A DNA stretch of 64,000 nucleotides from Pezicula radicicola (Eukaryota > Ascomycota > Leotiomycetes > Helotiales > Dermateaceae), in NCBI GenBank assembly GCA_003008705.1, contig PDUO01000028.1, positions 503,214-567,213 on the forward strand, read 5' to 3'. Every line of letters begins with the position of its first letter. The first letter of the stretch is position 1. The position numbers and the translations under genes are program-made. This document shows, one piece after another, positions 33,490 to 45,792 of this stretch. The notes beneath the pieces are model-generated. The model was not told where the DNA came from. It did not search any database and saw only the letters and a list, made by a program, of their open reading frames with translations.

Positions 33490-35758
33490 ATGGATGCTTC
33501 GACAGTGCAACCTCAGCCTTGTGGTAACATTTCAGGTACTCATGAACGAGTAAACAATCATTTGGGAGATTGTGAAGTTCCAACGGGCTGCGCAAACTTT
33601 ACCGAAGACGACCTTCTTTATGATTTTTGCAATTTTGGTAAGCCTGTCCAGCTTGACTTTTGCACAATATTAGAATTTCAAGATAAAAGCAAATGCTGAC
33701 ATAATTTTAGAGGCAGAGACGGTGAGCTCAGATAACCTTGGCGAATCACAATCAAAAGATAAGGACAAGTCTCAACCAAGTCGTGTTGAAGAATCAAATG
33801 ATGCCTCAATGTACGAGGCGAAACAGTTTGACGACTTAAAGGATTTTCAATGGAGCCCTTGGAACGACAGTCAACCGCATTCTGGTAATGCTTCATTCCC
33901 GTGGCCCAGTTTTGAGAGAACTCACAACCCGCCTCACCAAACTTTTAACTCCAAAAATGATGTTAATCCGGGTCGGTCAGTTACTCAGTTAGGGCTGGAA
34001 CCAATGATACCAATTCAATTGAGCGACAATTCAATAAAAAGACGAAAGACTCGTGCCAAGAGACCAAGATTTCCAAAGAAAAACAGAATTAGGATAAAAG
34101 AGCTTGAAACTAACCCCATATACTCATCAGAAAACTTTCAAGCGAAACTTCAGCGCTTAATGGACGAGGAACTGCTGCTTGTTGATACAAAGTCGCGGGT
34201 ATCAAATTCTCTATCTGGCGAATCCAGAGCAATAGCCTCGAGTTTTCCAACTATGAAGTCTCCTCAGCTGGTGGTTCATGGTGCTTGTAACACGTCCATT
34301 GACCCTACTGAGGTTATTAAGGTAGGGGAGGGTGCCGAAACAAAATTTCCAACTAATTTCGGCTATAATCCACAATCAAATCTGGGCATAGGAGAGCTCA
34401 CCGATGACTTTCCTCTTTGGCTTCTCTCTGATGATGTCCTAGGCTCAGAGTCACAATCCTTTCATCCCCCACCGGTGTTCCAGGAGCTAGATTCCACAGT
34501 AAGCCCAGCAAACATCTCGATTAAAGAAACTGCCAGAAAACGAGGGAAAATATATCACTGCACCTATCCAAACTGCAAGCAAGCTTTCTCCAGCCCGGGA
34601 GATTGGAAAAGGCATGAAGAATCCGAGAAACACTGGCTGCAACAACGTTATATGTGCTTAGAGTGTATCAACCCAACTCAAATGGCAGACTGTCTTTTTG
34701 AGTGTCCGTTCTGCCAGATTCCATTTAGCTCTGTTGCAGGTGTCAAGGAGCATAATCTACAATGCAATTCTGCAAGGAAAGCTTGCAAAAGTTTTACGAA
34801 AAAGGACCATTTCCGGCAACACCTACGCGAAATTCATGATTTTCCTGATATAACCGACAATGCTGCGGCGTGGACTTTCCAGCTTGACAGCCCCTGGCCA
34901 CGCAATTGCGGCTTCTGTGCAGAGCCCCACGAGTCTTGGAATGATAGAGCACAACACATCGTTCAACACTTCAAGAGTGGCGCTACAATTGAGGAGTGGT
35001 CATATACTTCTGAAAATGAAGAAAGGCATTTATCGAATATTTCTCGCAAGGCCATTGCTGTTGATGCCTATAATTCCCCTACCAAAGGAATTTCCAATTG
35101 GTGTCTTTCGAGCTACGATGGATCACATTTTCTTAAAAATTTTGATGAGGTTTTCTTGTCGTCATCACCATTCATTCCTCTACGTGTGGAGTCGCAACAA
35201 ATTCGTCGACATCAAACGCTACGACCAAAGACTTCCAGTCCTCCTAGTGCCCAGCAGGATCTTTCCTTTAACCCGTATATATCCTCCGAGGATGATATAC
35301 CAACAGACCTCTACTCTAAAGCCGAAATCTTAAGCAGCATACAGGATGCCAGGTTGGGACGATCTATTTCACGTATCGCAACGCTTCTCGGAAAACTACC
35401 AAAGGTCCGCAGTAATGTAGTATTTGCTTCTCCGAACACATCTTTTGCAGCTACTTTAGAAGTGCCTAAAAGCAACCTGTTGTCACGAACCAGGGATTGG
35501 ACAAAACCGGCACTCACAAAGTCTATCACACGGTTTAGTCATAACTCACTTGCATCGCCAGAAGCATCAGCAGATTCTTTTCCTTCTGGGTTTTCTTTGG
35601 AAGAACTCGAGCCTATACCACACCCATGTAGCTCAGAGATGTCCAATGCAGATGATACAGACATACACCGTTTAACAGAAGAAGTAGCCAGGATGAAGTT
35701 CACAGGCAACTCCGGCTCGGATGTAAACGCTGTCAAATCTGAGACTTCACGTAACTAA
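33490..35758 (+). CDS. C2H2-type zinc-finger protein, paralogue of the C2H2-kinase gene
   Basis: Two exons, 33490-33637 and 33711-35758, 731 aa. The intron is phase 1 directly after an Asn-Phe codon pair. A basic segment IKRRKTRAKRPRFPKKNR near residues 152-170 looks like a nuclear localisation signal. Residues about 330-470 hold the finger region: YHCTYPNCKQAFSSPGDWKRHEE, MCLECINP, CPFCQIPFSSVAGVKEHNLQC, SFTKKDHFRQHLREIH, then RNCGFCAEPHESWNDRAQHI and VQHFKSGATIEEW. Spacing is irregular, as in many fungal C2H2 proteins next to kinase or unknown domains. The C-terminal 260 residues are Ser/Pro-rich and unassigned. It is similar in layout and finger sequence to the gene at 37608 but lacks the kinase. 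Nuclear DNA or protein binding is likely, the target unknown. Confidence 0.85.
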
Positions 35759-37607
35759 ATGGAATCCCAGTTGAGGTGATGGTTTCTGGGAGGCTCTGCG
35801 CGAATACTTCAGCTCAGGAAATAGAATCAGTAAGGAAAAATGTGTAAGTCGAGCTGTTACATAGACTAATACGTCGTACTAACCTTTGTAGATTATTGGT
35901 CACCTCACGTAATGAGATCTTTGGGTAGAAGCTGAAAAATAGCTCTCGTTGGTATTTCCGGATGAATTAATGGCTTTGGGAATATTAGATTTCGCAGTAT
36001 ACAGAAAACTTATCTAATATAACTCTATTCAGTATTTCCGTAAACTTGCAGAGATATGTCTAAACTACTAACAACATCTTTAAGAATTTTCTATTGGAAG
36101 TTCAGATATGAGGCAGAGAGCGCCTTCAATATCTATGCCACATAGGAAGAGAATAACCCGTCATAATATCAGCGTTAGAGCAACCAATGGCTTGATCGCA
36201 CCCCATTCGTAACAGGATGGGCACCATTTCGTAACTTCCGTTTATGAAGATCCAAGTTTTCCACCAACTACAAATTTACGACATTAGATAGCCACGAATA
36301 AACTTGGCCACGAATTTACGAAACTTCAGCTACGTTAGACTTTCACCACGCTGCAGAAACGACTGATTGATTGTTTGAAGATTCCCTAGTGAGAGTACAT
36401 GGACTAATATCTTGAATGGGAGCCATTGTTCTTCGCACGCCTCATTCTCGCGCTTCGCCCTCATCTTTCGCCCTTGCCCTCACTTTCGCCCTTGCCCTTA
36501 CTTTTGCCCTTGCCCCGGCTTCGCCCCCGTATTATTTATTGAATGGTAACAAAAAAATTCCCACAGATTTACTTTGGGTATATAAAAACCAGGCGACACC
36601 TACAAAATACTTCACATAGATACGTTGAAATTATTGTATTACTGTAGATACCGTGAAACTCAGTAAAAAGAGAACATTTAAGAGATAGAAGAAGTTTGCT
36701 TGAGACTGTATGCTTCTGACATAAAAATTTGTAGAAGGATTATGTCAACTTCAAGAAGGGAGAGCGAAAAGAGGATGAAATATATATCGTGTGTTCTCAA
36801 TAACAGTGCCTAAACTTTAAACGCCAATACATCTTAGCTTAAAATGTGTCAACTTATTTACTTTTGAGTGTTTAGCAAATCTAAATAGATTATTAATGGA
36901 ATACTAAAAAGCTGAGAAAATTCAGGAATGACGGACACTCTTGTCCCCTAAGCGAGTTCTGGGTCGTGGAAAGGGGAGGCTAGCGCATAAAAATTTGGTG
37001 TAGCGCCAAACTTCAGTCTTGGCCAGTGAACCTTCATTTTATTTTTCGCTTCGATTATTTTCTGTCATATACAGCCTAACCTCTAACTCCTAACAAACAA
37101 ACGATGGGGCGCATCAGCGATGAGCTCTTAGGTACTGAGCGATATTTACAGTGTCACAATTCTTCGAATTTCCAGCTGTCTTTTTTCTCCTCACCCACTG
37201 AAGACCAACCGATTCAATCGCCTCGTGATACTTGATAATTTTATTTCGCCCTGCGAATCTGTTATGCATGATAGTTATTATCCCATTTGGGTAAACAGCT
37301 GTAGACCATTCCGGATCTTCGCCTCAAGGTCCTGCTTAGTTCGCATACCAATAAACTTGCCGCCTCACTACTGCAACTTCAAGCCACAAAATCGCGTAGA
37401 TGCCGCTCTACACAGATGCATTGCTCAACCTGCAAAATATGTTCTCACCATGGCCGTTCTGAGAATATCATATAACCGCCCGGCAACCGCGTGAGTGGTG
37501 GCTCCATTCTAAATCATTCCTCCAATTTTCTTGTCCATTATAGTTACGTCTATACCTCGTAGTTTAAAGAGTCCATAACAACATATGCGATTACTTGAAT
37601 TTAAGAG
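35759..37607. other. Intergenic between the two C2H2 paralogues
   Basis: A/T-rich 3' flank, a short C-rich tandem repeat, then the leader of the kinase gene. The ORF at 37225-37494 has no support. Confidence 0.5.
36461..36514 (+). repeat. 18-bp C-rich tandem repeat
   Basis: Three units of about 18 bp, like tcactttcgcccttgccc. Unrelated in sequence to the other 18-bp minisatellite. Confidence 0.8.
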
Positions 37608-40600
37608 ATGGAGTTTTCGCAAAGCGTTTCAGCTATCGGGACTGGAAATGAAGAAGCCGTTGATGGAATGACAATTCCTGGCTTACAAGATTTCGGTAAG
37701 CTGTGTACACATTGATCCTGTCTGTTCAACGGATGCAGAACACTAACTGGGGATTGTAAGTTTGGGATCTAGAAAGATGGCCCAGCGAAAACCATCTCGA
37801 TGTCGCCAACTGCAACGGCCTTGGCAGTCTTTCCGTACCGATGAGCACCAACCACACTCGTGTCTACGAGGATGCAACCGGTCTCGAATATCGGGGAGAC
37901 CACACATCTATTAGTTCTTACCTGTGCCAGCAGGATTCTTTGGGTGTATCAATTGCACACCAAGCCGATCCATACAAGCCACATACGTTGTCCACAGCCA
38001 TGGGGAATTCTACTATGGTTGTGGATCCACTGCGAGCATCTTCTTGTTCTTCAGATGGCGCCTTGAGATTTAAATCTGGTTTCTCTAGGTCGACTAAGAA
38101 TGATGATGCAATAAAGAGGAGGAAAGCCTCTGGAAAGAGAACAAATCCAGCTATTGTCATTTCTCAGCTCAAGGTGTCCTTGACTTCAGACCCGACAAGA
38201 TCAGTACGCTTTAAGGAAACCGCGTCAGGGCTGTTGGACAAGCTCCAACAAGAATTGGATGTAGAGCAAGGGAACACAGAGTCTTTTGGAGCATCATCTC
38301 TTGCTCACCATTCAAAAACGACTGGAGATTTCAATGCTCATCCAGCCTCATTCTGGTCGACAAATGCCTACGAGACAGTCGATTCTGCTTATGGTGGCTC
38401 CTCGTTCTCAACTCATAGTGGCTCTCTCCAAAATACACTCGCTAGCAGCAACTTGTTATCCGAATCACAACGGACTTTTAACTCCATCGGTCAGCTCCAT
38501 GACACAGAAATAGATCGAAGTTCTATTTCTCAGTCGCGACGTATTCGAACCAAGACCAGCACCATATATCAGTGCACTAGCTCATGTTGTCATAGGGACT
38601 TTCATTCAAAGGTTGACTGGAAGAGGCACGAAGAGACACACTGGGAGCAAAAGAGGTTTCTTTGTCTCGACTGTAATGTCGTAACAAGAAACCCCGAAGG
38701 CTATATCTCTTGTTCGTTTTGTCGCAATTCAATCGAAGATGAACAAGGCGTCAAATTCCATGTTCTCAATTGTGAAGACGCAAGAAGACTGGGTAAAACA
38801 TTTCCTAGGAAAGACAAGCTCGGAGCCCACCTAAGAAAGGAACATCAAATGGAAAATATAAGTGCAGATGCAGATAGTTGGCTATTTCCTATTTTAAGCC
38901 CATGGCCCCGCCAGTGTGGGTTCTGCGGCGAAGTATTTGATGATTGGGAGCTTAGAATCACTCATGTCGAAGTACATTTCAAGCAGGGTTCACGGGTAAC
39001 CTGGAAGCTGCCCTTCCCCCAGCCGAAAGCTTTCAGGGAATCTTATGCAATGCAGGACGAAAACGATGAAGGAGATGACGATGATTCAGATGATGACGAC
39101 GATTTCCATCATGGTGGAAGTCTAAAGATTTCGCAATTTGGCCACATTAACTGCCCAGGCGGTCAACCTTTTACCCAGAATTCAAAAAAGTTGCCTCGGA
39201 GATCCCCATATAGTCATTCGGAGCCCCTTGACTTGGAAATACAGGACATCCAGGAGCCAACCGATAATACTCAGCCGAGAATTTGCAGTGATAATACCTA
39301 CGGTCATGGAGAGTATCAGCCTCTCCGCCGCCTTGGTGTGGGACCACATAGCACAGTTGTTGAAGTTCTTCACAAACCGACAATGCAGCTAATGGTAATC
39401 AAAACAAGCCGTCCGCAGGCACTTCAATTCTACCGAGAGCTCAATATACTCAAAGAGCTCCAGAAATGGCAACATCGACATATAATACAGCTTTTAGGTT
39501 CCTGCGAATCCGACAGACAATCTTCTTTACTGCTGTCGCCAGCAGCAGACTGCAATCTCCAGCAATTGATGTGCTGTATCGAATCCCACAAAACGAGCGC
39601 CGGTTCATTACCACCGGCATGGTTTGGATGCCTTGCATCGGCTGTCGGCTTTCTACACGATCATAAAATCAACCACAAAGATATCAAGCCGTCCAACATT
39701 CTGGTTCGCGGATATCAAGTCATCATTTGCGACTTTGGAATTGCACATTCCTATAACGGGTCTGTACCAACAGACACGGTCTTCGATCACACTCCTCAGT
39801 ACTGTGCGCCTGAAGTTGCAACGGGCACTGGGATTGGCTTCCCGAGCGATATCTTTTCGCTTGGATGCGTGTTTTTAGAAATGATAACGTCAATATTGGG
39901 GAGGTCGCTAAAGGAACTCATACAATGGCTAGACGACGATCCGAACACAAAAGAGTATCATCGAAACCTGAGATCAGCAATCGCTTGGCTTGATAGCATG
40001 AGAGGAGAGTCTAAAATCTCGAAACTCAGCTGGACCGAGACTCAATTGGATATAATTGCTTCGATGCTACAATTTTCACCTCTCAAGAGGGTAAACGCCC
40101 AGTTTTTGACGGCACATATTTTCTGGTGCAATTGTTTTACCCACGAGCGAGACTGGCTTGGCAAAGAAAGCCGCAGTCAGGATATAGGGCAAGAGTTGAT
40201 TTCTGGGAGAAGGAGCAACTATTCAGCAGGACGAAATTATTATGGGAGGGAAACCATACCGGTAAGACTCTGCCAATGAACCCCGCCCCCTACTAAATCT
40301 GATTCTTTCTAACTTTGTTTTCCAGAGGATCGTGCCAGAGAAACCAAAGGAACTCGACAACCATGAAGCTGGACCAGAAGGCGGGGGCTTTGAAGTGAGC
40401 ATCCACACGACTTACCCCTTGTGCATTATCTAACCTACATATTTCAAGTCTCGGATGAAGTACTACAACTTGCAGAGTTATGACAATACTATAGCAAGAA
40501 ACCCCGTCTAATCCAGCTCAGGCAATCTCTAACTGCTACCCCAGGAAAAAGAACCTCGGAATCACAATTTCGAACCGCCTCAAGGAGCAAACGAGGCTCC

Positions 40601-40796
40601 CTGTACACTGCCACAATTTCAAAATATACCAAACGCATGCACAGCTCGCTCTGCCGTGACATGCATCTCAGCCATCACCAAACCTAAGAATATTGGTCGG
40701 GATCATCCCTCGGGAATTCTAAGGAGATCAGAAACATCTGTCGATACCGGCACAAATTTGCCAAGTTGTCCCATACTAAAAGGTATTGGCGATTGA
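37608..40796 (+). CDS. C2H2 zinc-finger and protein kinase fusion protein
   Basis: Four exons, 37608-37695, 37773-40261, 40326-40394 and 40545-40796, 965 aa. The first intron (GTAAGC, phase 1) matches the neighbour. Residues about 297-440 hold the same finger region (YQCTSSCCHRDFHSKVDWKRHEE, FLCLDCN, CSFCRNSI, FPRKDKLGAHLRKEH, RQCGFCGEVFDDWELRITHV). An Asp-rich stretch follows, then a kinase domain (about 545-840): Gly-rich loop LGVGPHSTVVEV, Lys573 in MVIKTSR, the helix-C Glu in YRELNIL, Asp666 in NHKDIKPSNIL (HKD in place of HRD), Asp683 in CDFGIA, YCAPEV and SDIFSLGCVF. All catalytic residues are kept, so Ser/Thr kinase activity is likely. The last two exons are Pro/Asn-rich and unassigned. 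A single long frame without splicing would stop early at RLCQ. Confidence 0.88.
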
Positions 40797-42221
40797 CCAA
40801 GAATCCTTTAGAAATACGGTAGGTCAACCAGGATACGGCATATTCTTTCGTGATAAGGTTTATATTTACCCTACTGGGAATGGACTACCTTCTTGGAGCC
40901 CCTGATATGATCAGGATATACTATTTTGGGAGATCGAAAAGTTACAACCTTGCACGAAATAGGAAACTGGACCGAAGCACCACCTTGATGGATACTAAAA
41001 AAATATTATAATCCTGTAAAAAGGGTGCCTTTTGGAGTCATGGACGCACTGTTTAATACACAGTTGTCTGGATACTGAACATACTATCTATCCTCTTTTC
41101 AAAAGGGCGTACTATTTGGATACCTGGCGAAGATATAGTATTGTTCGATGCCGGAATACCTATCCCTTTTTAGAAAGGTTACCATGTGGATATACCCTTA
41201 AGACATAGTCATATTGGTACTGGGAAACCTGTCTTCTCTTATATGGTACCAATTGAGAGAATGGGTGCCATACCCTTTGAAAAGAAAATCTCTAGAACCT
41301 TTTTCAACAACTGTATTTCCTATATCCCCATAGAAACCAGGTTTTATTGTCAGCCAGACCACCTAGGACCATACTTTGGAGCGACAAGCTGGAGGGCATC
41401 AGACAAGATTGATGTGTACCTCTTTGGATTCATCCTACTGCACTTTGCAACTCACATCGGCCAAATGACATCATTTGGTTAGAATACCATCTGGATATAG
41501 TATCTATCAATGCTAAGGGAAACGGTGCTTTGGCTTGGGAACTCGAAATCATGGCTGTTGGTCGTTTGGTGGCCACCTGTCCAGATATATTTCCGGCGAA
41601 ATATTCCCTCAACATCCACATTGATGGACAATCGCTAACAAGCACTAGGTCACCAGAATATATTTCATGACTCTTCAATTGGAAAGTTTACACTCTGCAA
41701 CACGAACCTCCTTTTCGAAAGGCACAATGATCACAGACAATTCATAGGTCTCTAGAGAGTTACGTTCATGCTAAGCGACGACGTAAGTTACCTAATAATT
41801 TAAGCTCTCTTTGACTACTCTTCCACGCTATCTCACCATTATGAAAGTGTGTGTCTGTAACAAGTTATACAAAATCAAGACACAGATTTACGTATCCCGG
41901 GAAATCGACACCGTTGACAGAAAGTTCTTGATCATTGCCCGTGGAATGACTACAGAGAAGGTAGGGTGTATGTATCAATTGGCGGGCAGCTTAGGTACTT
42001 AACCCCTGGCCTGTTGCCTGAAAGAGTTGCGCATACCTTATCATGTCTATAATAAGCAGCTCATCGAAAATTGACAATATATCCAGATAATATTCGTCAA
42101 AGGTTTGTCTGTTCATCCGCATCTTTTTTGCTTCTCTTTCAATTGCTAGCCAATCCCACTCACTCTCTGCCTCGATCTTGTCTTCATCATCAGCGAACAT
42201 CTTTGGCTGCCTCCGGGCAAA
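40797..42221. other. Intergenic with diverged ~70-bp repeats
   Basis: No supported gene. Segments starting tggata at 41070, 41117 and 41187 share a pattern (tggatac.., aagatatagt, a run ending ggtaccat) at about 70-bp spacing, with fainter copies near 40980 and 41490. A minus-strand open frame at 41991-42233 is discussed under rejected items. Confidence 0.35.
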
Positions 42222-43163
42222 ATGACACTCCACCTCCCAACCTCATTTCAATCCCCCACAAATCCAGACCGCACAATCCTATACACACACTTAAACAAAG
42301 ATGCACCACATACACTCCTCTTCAGTTACGGCGCCGCCGGCAACTCTCGCAACCTAACCCTCTACCAAACCTTCCTCGCCACACAAGCACCTTCCCTCTC
42401 CCTCCTCTGCATAGACCGCTGGACTCAAGGAATAACTGCATCGAAAACAGGACCAGCCCTCCTCTCAGAACTAACATCCGTAACCTTAGAACTACTCGCC
42501 TCGCTACAAATCTCCAATTTCAGCGTAGCGGCACACTCAGCAGGGGCATATCAAATGCTCGATCTCGTGACCCGATGCGGTAGCGCTCCATCAGGAAGAA
42601 TCCAACATATCTTCCCAATCTGCACACATATCCCAGCACCTTTCACATCATCTAAAATGATGAGCTCAATGTGTACAATGCCAACCATCATCTTCAACGG
42701 GATCACGAAACTAGATTCCTCATTAGCGGGCACAGCTGCTGAGAAACTATTCTTAAAAGTAGTCGGAAGTTCGAAGACGCCGCGAGAAGATACCAATGGG
42801 ATATTCGTCGATACTGCATCTCTTCGCAAGTTATTGGATGATTATAAGCCAAATACCGCAGAGATTTCGCGCAAGAATCAACGGCTGGATCTTGATTATA
42901 GGTTAGGATATACTCGGATTCCGGGTATTGGAATGGATGTCTTGACGAATCTTTATGTGGAATGTCCTGGTAGGTTTACATGGTTTACGTGTGATGCGGA
43001 TATCTTTTTTGGTCCGAAGAGTGTAGAAAGGATTGTCAAGGAGATGAAGAGTGTTCACGGGGAGGTAGAGGTTGTGGTTGTGCCGGAGGCTTGTCATGCG
43101 GATATTTGGTTGAGGGCGGAGGTTTGGAGGACAATTTATGAGAGGATTTTGAGGGATGATTGA
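42222..43163 (+). CDS. Alpha/beta hydrolase family protein
   Basis: A single exon of 313 aa starting at MTLHLPTSFQ. The fold is indicated by LLFSYGAAGNSRNLTLYQTF (the strand and oxyanion turn), LLCIDRWTQGIT, and the nucleophile elbow FSVAAHSAGAYQM with Ser106. A C-terminal strand WFTCDADIFFGPKS is followed by VVVPEACHADIW, where His would complete the triad. No signal peptide is seen, so it is probably cytosolic. Substrate cannot be predicted, and such proteins include esterases, lipases and epoxide hydrolases. Codon choice is strongly C-ending in the first 540 nt and T/G-ending after it, while the protein remains coherent, so this is not a fusion of unrelated genes. Confidence 0.88.
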   Translation: MTLHLPTSFQSPTNPDRTILYTHLNKDAPHTLLFSYGAAGNSRNLTLYQTFLATQAPSLSLLCIDRWTQGITASKTGPALLSELTSVTLELLASLQISNFSVAAHSAGAYQMLDLVTRCGSAPSGRIQHIFPICTHIPAPFTSSKMMSSMCTMPTIIFNGITKLDSSLAGTAAEKLFLKVVGSSKTPREDTNGIFVDTASLRKLLDDYKPNTAEISRKNQRLDLDYRLGYTRIPGIGMDVLTNLYVECPGRFTWFTCDADIFFGPKSVERIVKEMKSVHGEVEVVVVPEACHADIWLRAEVWRTIYERILRDD

Positions 43164-43995
43164 GACATGGTCTAGGCAAGGCCGAAGTTTTACGAAATCG
43201 AGATTGTTCTTGTATGTATGCGTCCCTTTTTCAAAGGGTTTATAAAGGCAATTGAGAATTATAACTATTCTTTCTTGACAAGTCGAGCATTCAATTAATG
43301 TAGCCACCATTTCTAAGCTCTCTCTTTGGCTTGATTGACTTCAACTAAACTAGCTCTTCCCAGAGTGAGAAATATCGCTGGGGTTAATCATCCGACGAGA
43401 TCGTGGACTACTAACACGAGTCCTAACATGTTGACTTTCAAAGGTTAAGGGTCTTAAGAGTGAATAATTACATGGAAATCAAGGTTTCAAGTACATGAAG
43501 GTGCTAAGGTAGTATTAAGGTGCTAAAATATACTTTGGCGTTGAGATATAGGTGAGGTCAACGGATACCTGCCCCTTTAGCCTATCCTCGAAAACTTTCA
43601 TAACTTTGTATAAATGGTACTAATAGACAGTCATAGTCTACCTCTAAGCCAAATTGTATCTCCTCTATTCTCTATCACTAAAATGTTCTCCTCGGCTTTT
43701 GTTACTCGCTAGATAAATCGATATCTTTATTTTCTAATACATCATTATTGACTAATTTTCTGTCAATAGAAATATAAACTACATAGCCCCTGCTAAGAAA
43801 GTGTTGAATTACAGGAATAAGCACGTGATCGTCCCCATATATAGAACTAAAGGAGTTCTCTTACATTGAAGTGACGCATGATTGATTGAGAATCTGATGG
43901 CACGTGGAGTCAAAATTCAAAGATTGTAGTCTAGAGTAGGTAGTAAGGTTTAAGTACATTGTGTTAAGCGAAATAAACCGAAAGAATGTGAGCTA
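43164..43995. other. Intergenic, convergent 3' ends
   Basis: Between the hydrolase stop and the PHD-protein stop. A/T-rich, no gene or notable repeat. Confidence 0.5.
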
Positions 43996-45792
43996 TTAAG
44001 TCAGAACAATTGCTTTGACGGTCATTGCTCGTGGGGGTTTATCGCTGCTATCTTCCTTTATTCGAAACCCACGACGCACAATCCACAAAATCTTTCTCGA
44101 ATTCTTGTCTACTTTCCGATCGTCAAGCTCTTCGTTTGATTCCTTATGGAGTGACGGGTCAAAGATACTTCCGATGGGAGGATGAATGAGTTCCAACTGT
44201 CCACCCACAGCTTGAAGGTATGACCATAGGCTAACAGTATTCTGTAAGATGGCAGCTCTAGTTGGAGTCCACGGATTGATGTTACTAATATTCCTGGTTA
44301 AAGGTTTTAAAAAATCTTCCAATCTTTTGATCAAATCGGCTTGCAGCACTTGATTCTGGACAACTTCTTGTTTGAATTGTTCTTTATGCCAGGCTCGTAG
44401 TTGAACTTCCCTCAAAACCTGCCGGCCATTTTGCTTCCACCCTGATGACTGTTTAGTAACAATAGACAGTGTTTCTGAGAGCGACACATACTAGCATCTC
44501 CAAAATTTGCTACCGCTGACATCATTGCATTCAAAGGTCTCATGTTCGGCAGGTCGTAGAAGTTGAGTTGGTTGTTGAGAACGTCAATCACAAACCAATT
44601 AATTAGGCCGGTATGTACTTGGGAGAAGTTAAGGTTATCCAATTCGGGAACGATGTAAAGTGGCTGGTGATCAGGCGTACTGAGGAGAAGCCGTAATGCT
44701 GCAGTGATGGGGTAGTGATTCGTCGAAAGCTTTCTTGTACAACCATCGAGGCGAAACCATTCACTTCCTTCCAGTAGATCATGGCCCGGATCAATAACAT
44801 TCCATGCTTTCAACGGGGTTTCCATGTAAACATCACTGCCATCACCAAAAAGCTTGTTAGCCCAGCATATCTCTCGGTCATAATTGTAGATGGCAGCATC
44901 GATATCTTGAAGAATGCCTATGACCTTTCCCTGTTCAAACCCTTGAAACTCCTCTTCTCGCGCTAATTCAAACTCTGTAGTTCCTGGATTATCTAGCTCC
45001 CAAGGCTCGACTGCCTGTGTTCTCGTACTCTGATCGCCTTCTCTAATGTGTGGAGACTCAGGGATACTTGTCTCTGGAAATTCCATTGAGACTTGGCAGG
45101 CACGCCTTTTGACGTTTTCGATGATATCTTTGAGGTTTGTTATGGCTTGTGAGACTTCATAGGCGTACTCTCCTGCTTGCACGCCAAAACAGTCTGGGCA
45201 AATGAACTCGAAATCTTTGATCCCCGTCGTTAGAGATAGTAGTATGGGCCGGCTCTTCTTCCCCCATTGGATACATGATAAATGGTACCATGATTGGCAG
45301 GTGTCAATGTCGCATTCCAGCATAAGAGAATCCGATCTCTTCTCCCCAGAATCCCGAGTCTTCTTGAGACAGAGCCCACAAAGATCTGATGGCATTTTCA
45401 GCTGCTTATTTTCATGGAGGACAGGTCCAGGAGGTGTGGGCAATGTAACTTGTGATGATTTCGAATTTCTAGATTTCTTTGTAATTGTAGCGAACGAGAT
45501 ATCGGGCTGGTTGTGTGACAAAGTTGTAGTTGAAGCAGCTCTAGCGGATCCAATGGACTCACTGCAATTTATCAGCTACTATAGAAAAAGAACGAAGAGG
45601 ATACACAAACTTGTCGGATGTATCATCAATATCCGCATTCTTTCGTTTTAGGGTTTTTTCAAGCGGAGTCTTCGAACCTCTTGACAGGCACTCAGTACCC
45701 GCTTTGGAACAGTTGCAACGCCTGCTCTTCTGGTTACAGAGAAGGCATGTACGGTCTTTGGGTAATTTTTGGGAAATTTTCTTCGAGGCCAT
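43996..45792 (-). CDS. PHD-finger protein with N-terminal zinc-cluster-like motif
   Basis: Three exons, 45611-45792, 44492-45561 and 43996-44441, 565 aa, with introns of 49 and 50 nt. Residues 16-36 read CLLCNQKSRRCNCSKAGTEC, a CX2CX6CXCX6C pattern like a Zn2Cys6 cluster with its loop deleted. Residues 122-186 form a C4HC3 PHD finger: CGLC, LECDIDTCQSWYHLSCIQW, FEFICPDC. PHD fingers read histone tails, so a chromatin role is likely. Residues about 260-420 (ICWANKLFGDG, NHYPITAALRLLLS, LINWFVIDVLNNQLNFYDL) look folded but I cannot name them. The last exon is helical and basic. The last acceptor is TCATCAG; the nearer AACAG would shift the frame. It is divergent from the Hsp70-like gene across a repeat-bearing spacer. 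Confidence 0.82.

Noticed and set aside
41991..42233. Minus-strand frame with WDWLAIEREAKKMRMN and a GTATGC donor
   Set aside because: Looks helical and acidic, but its start overlaps the start of the hydrolase gene and no second exon is visible; could be a relic.
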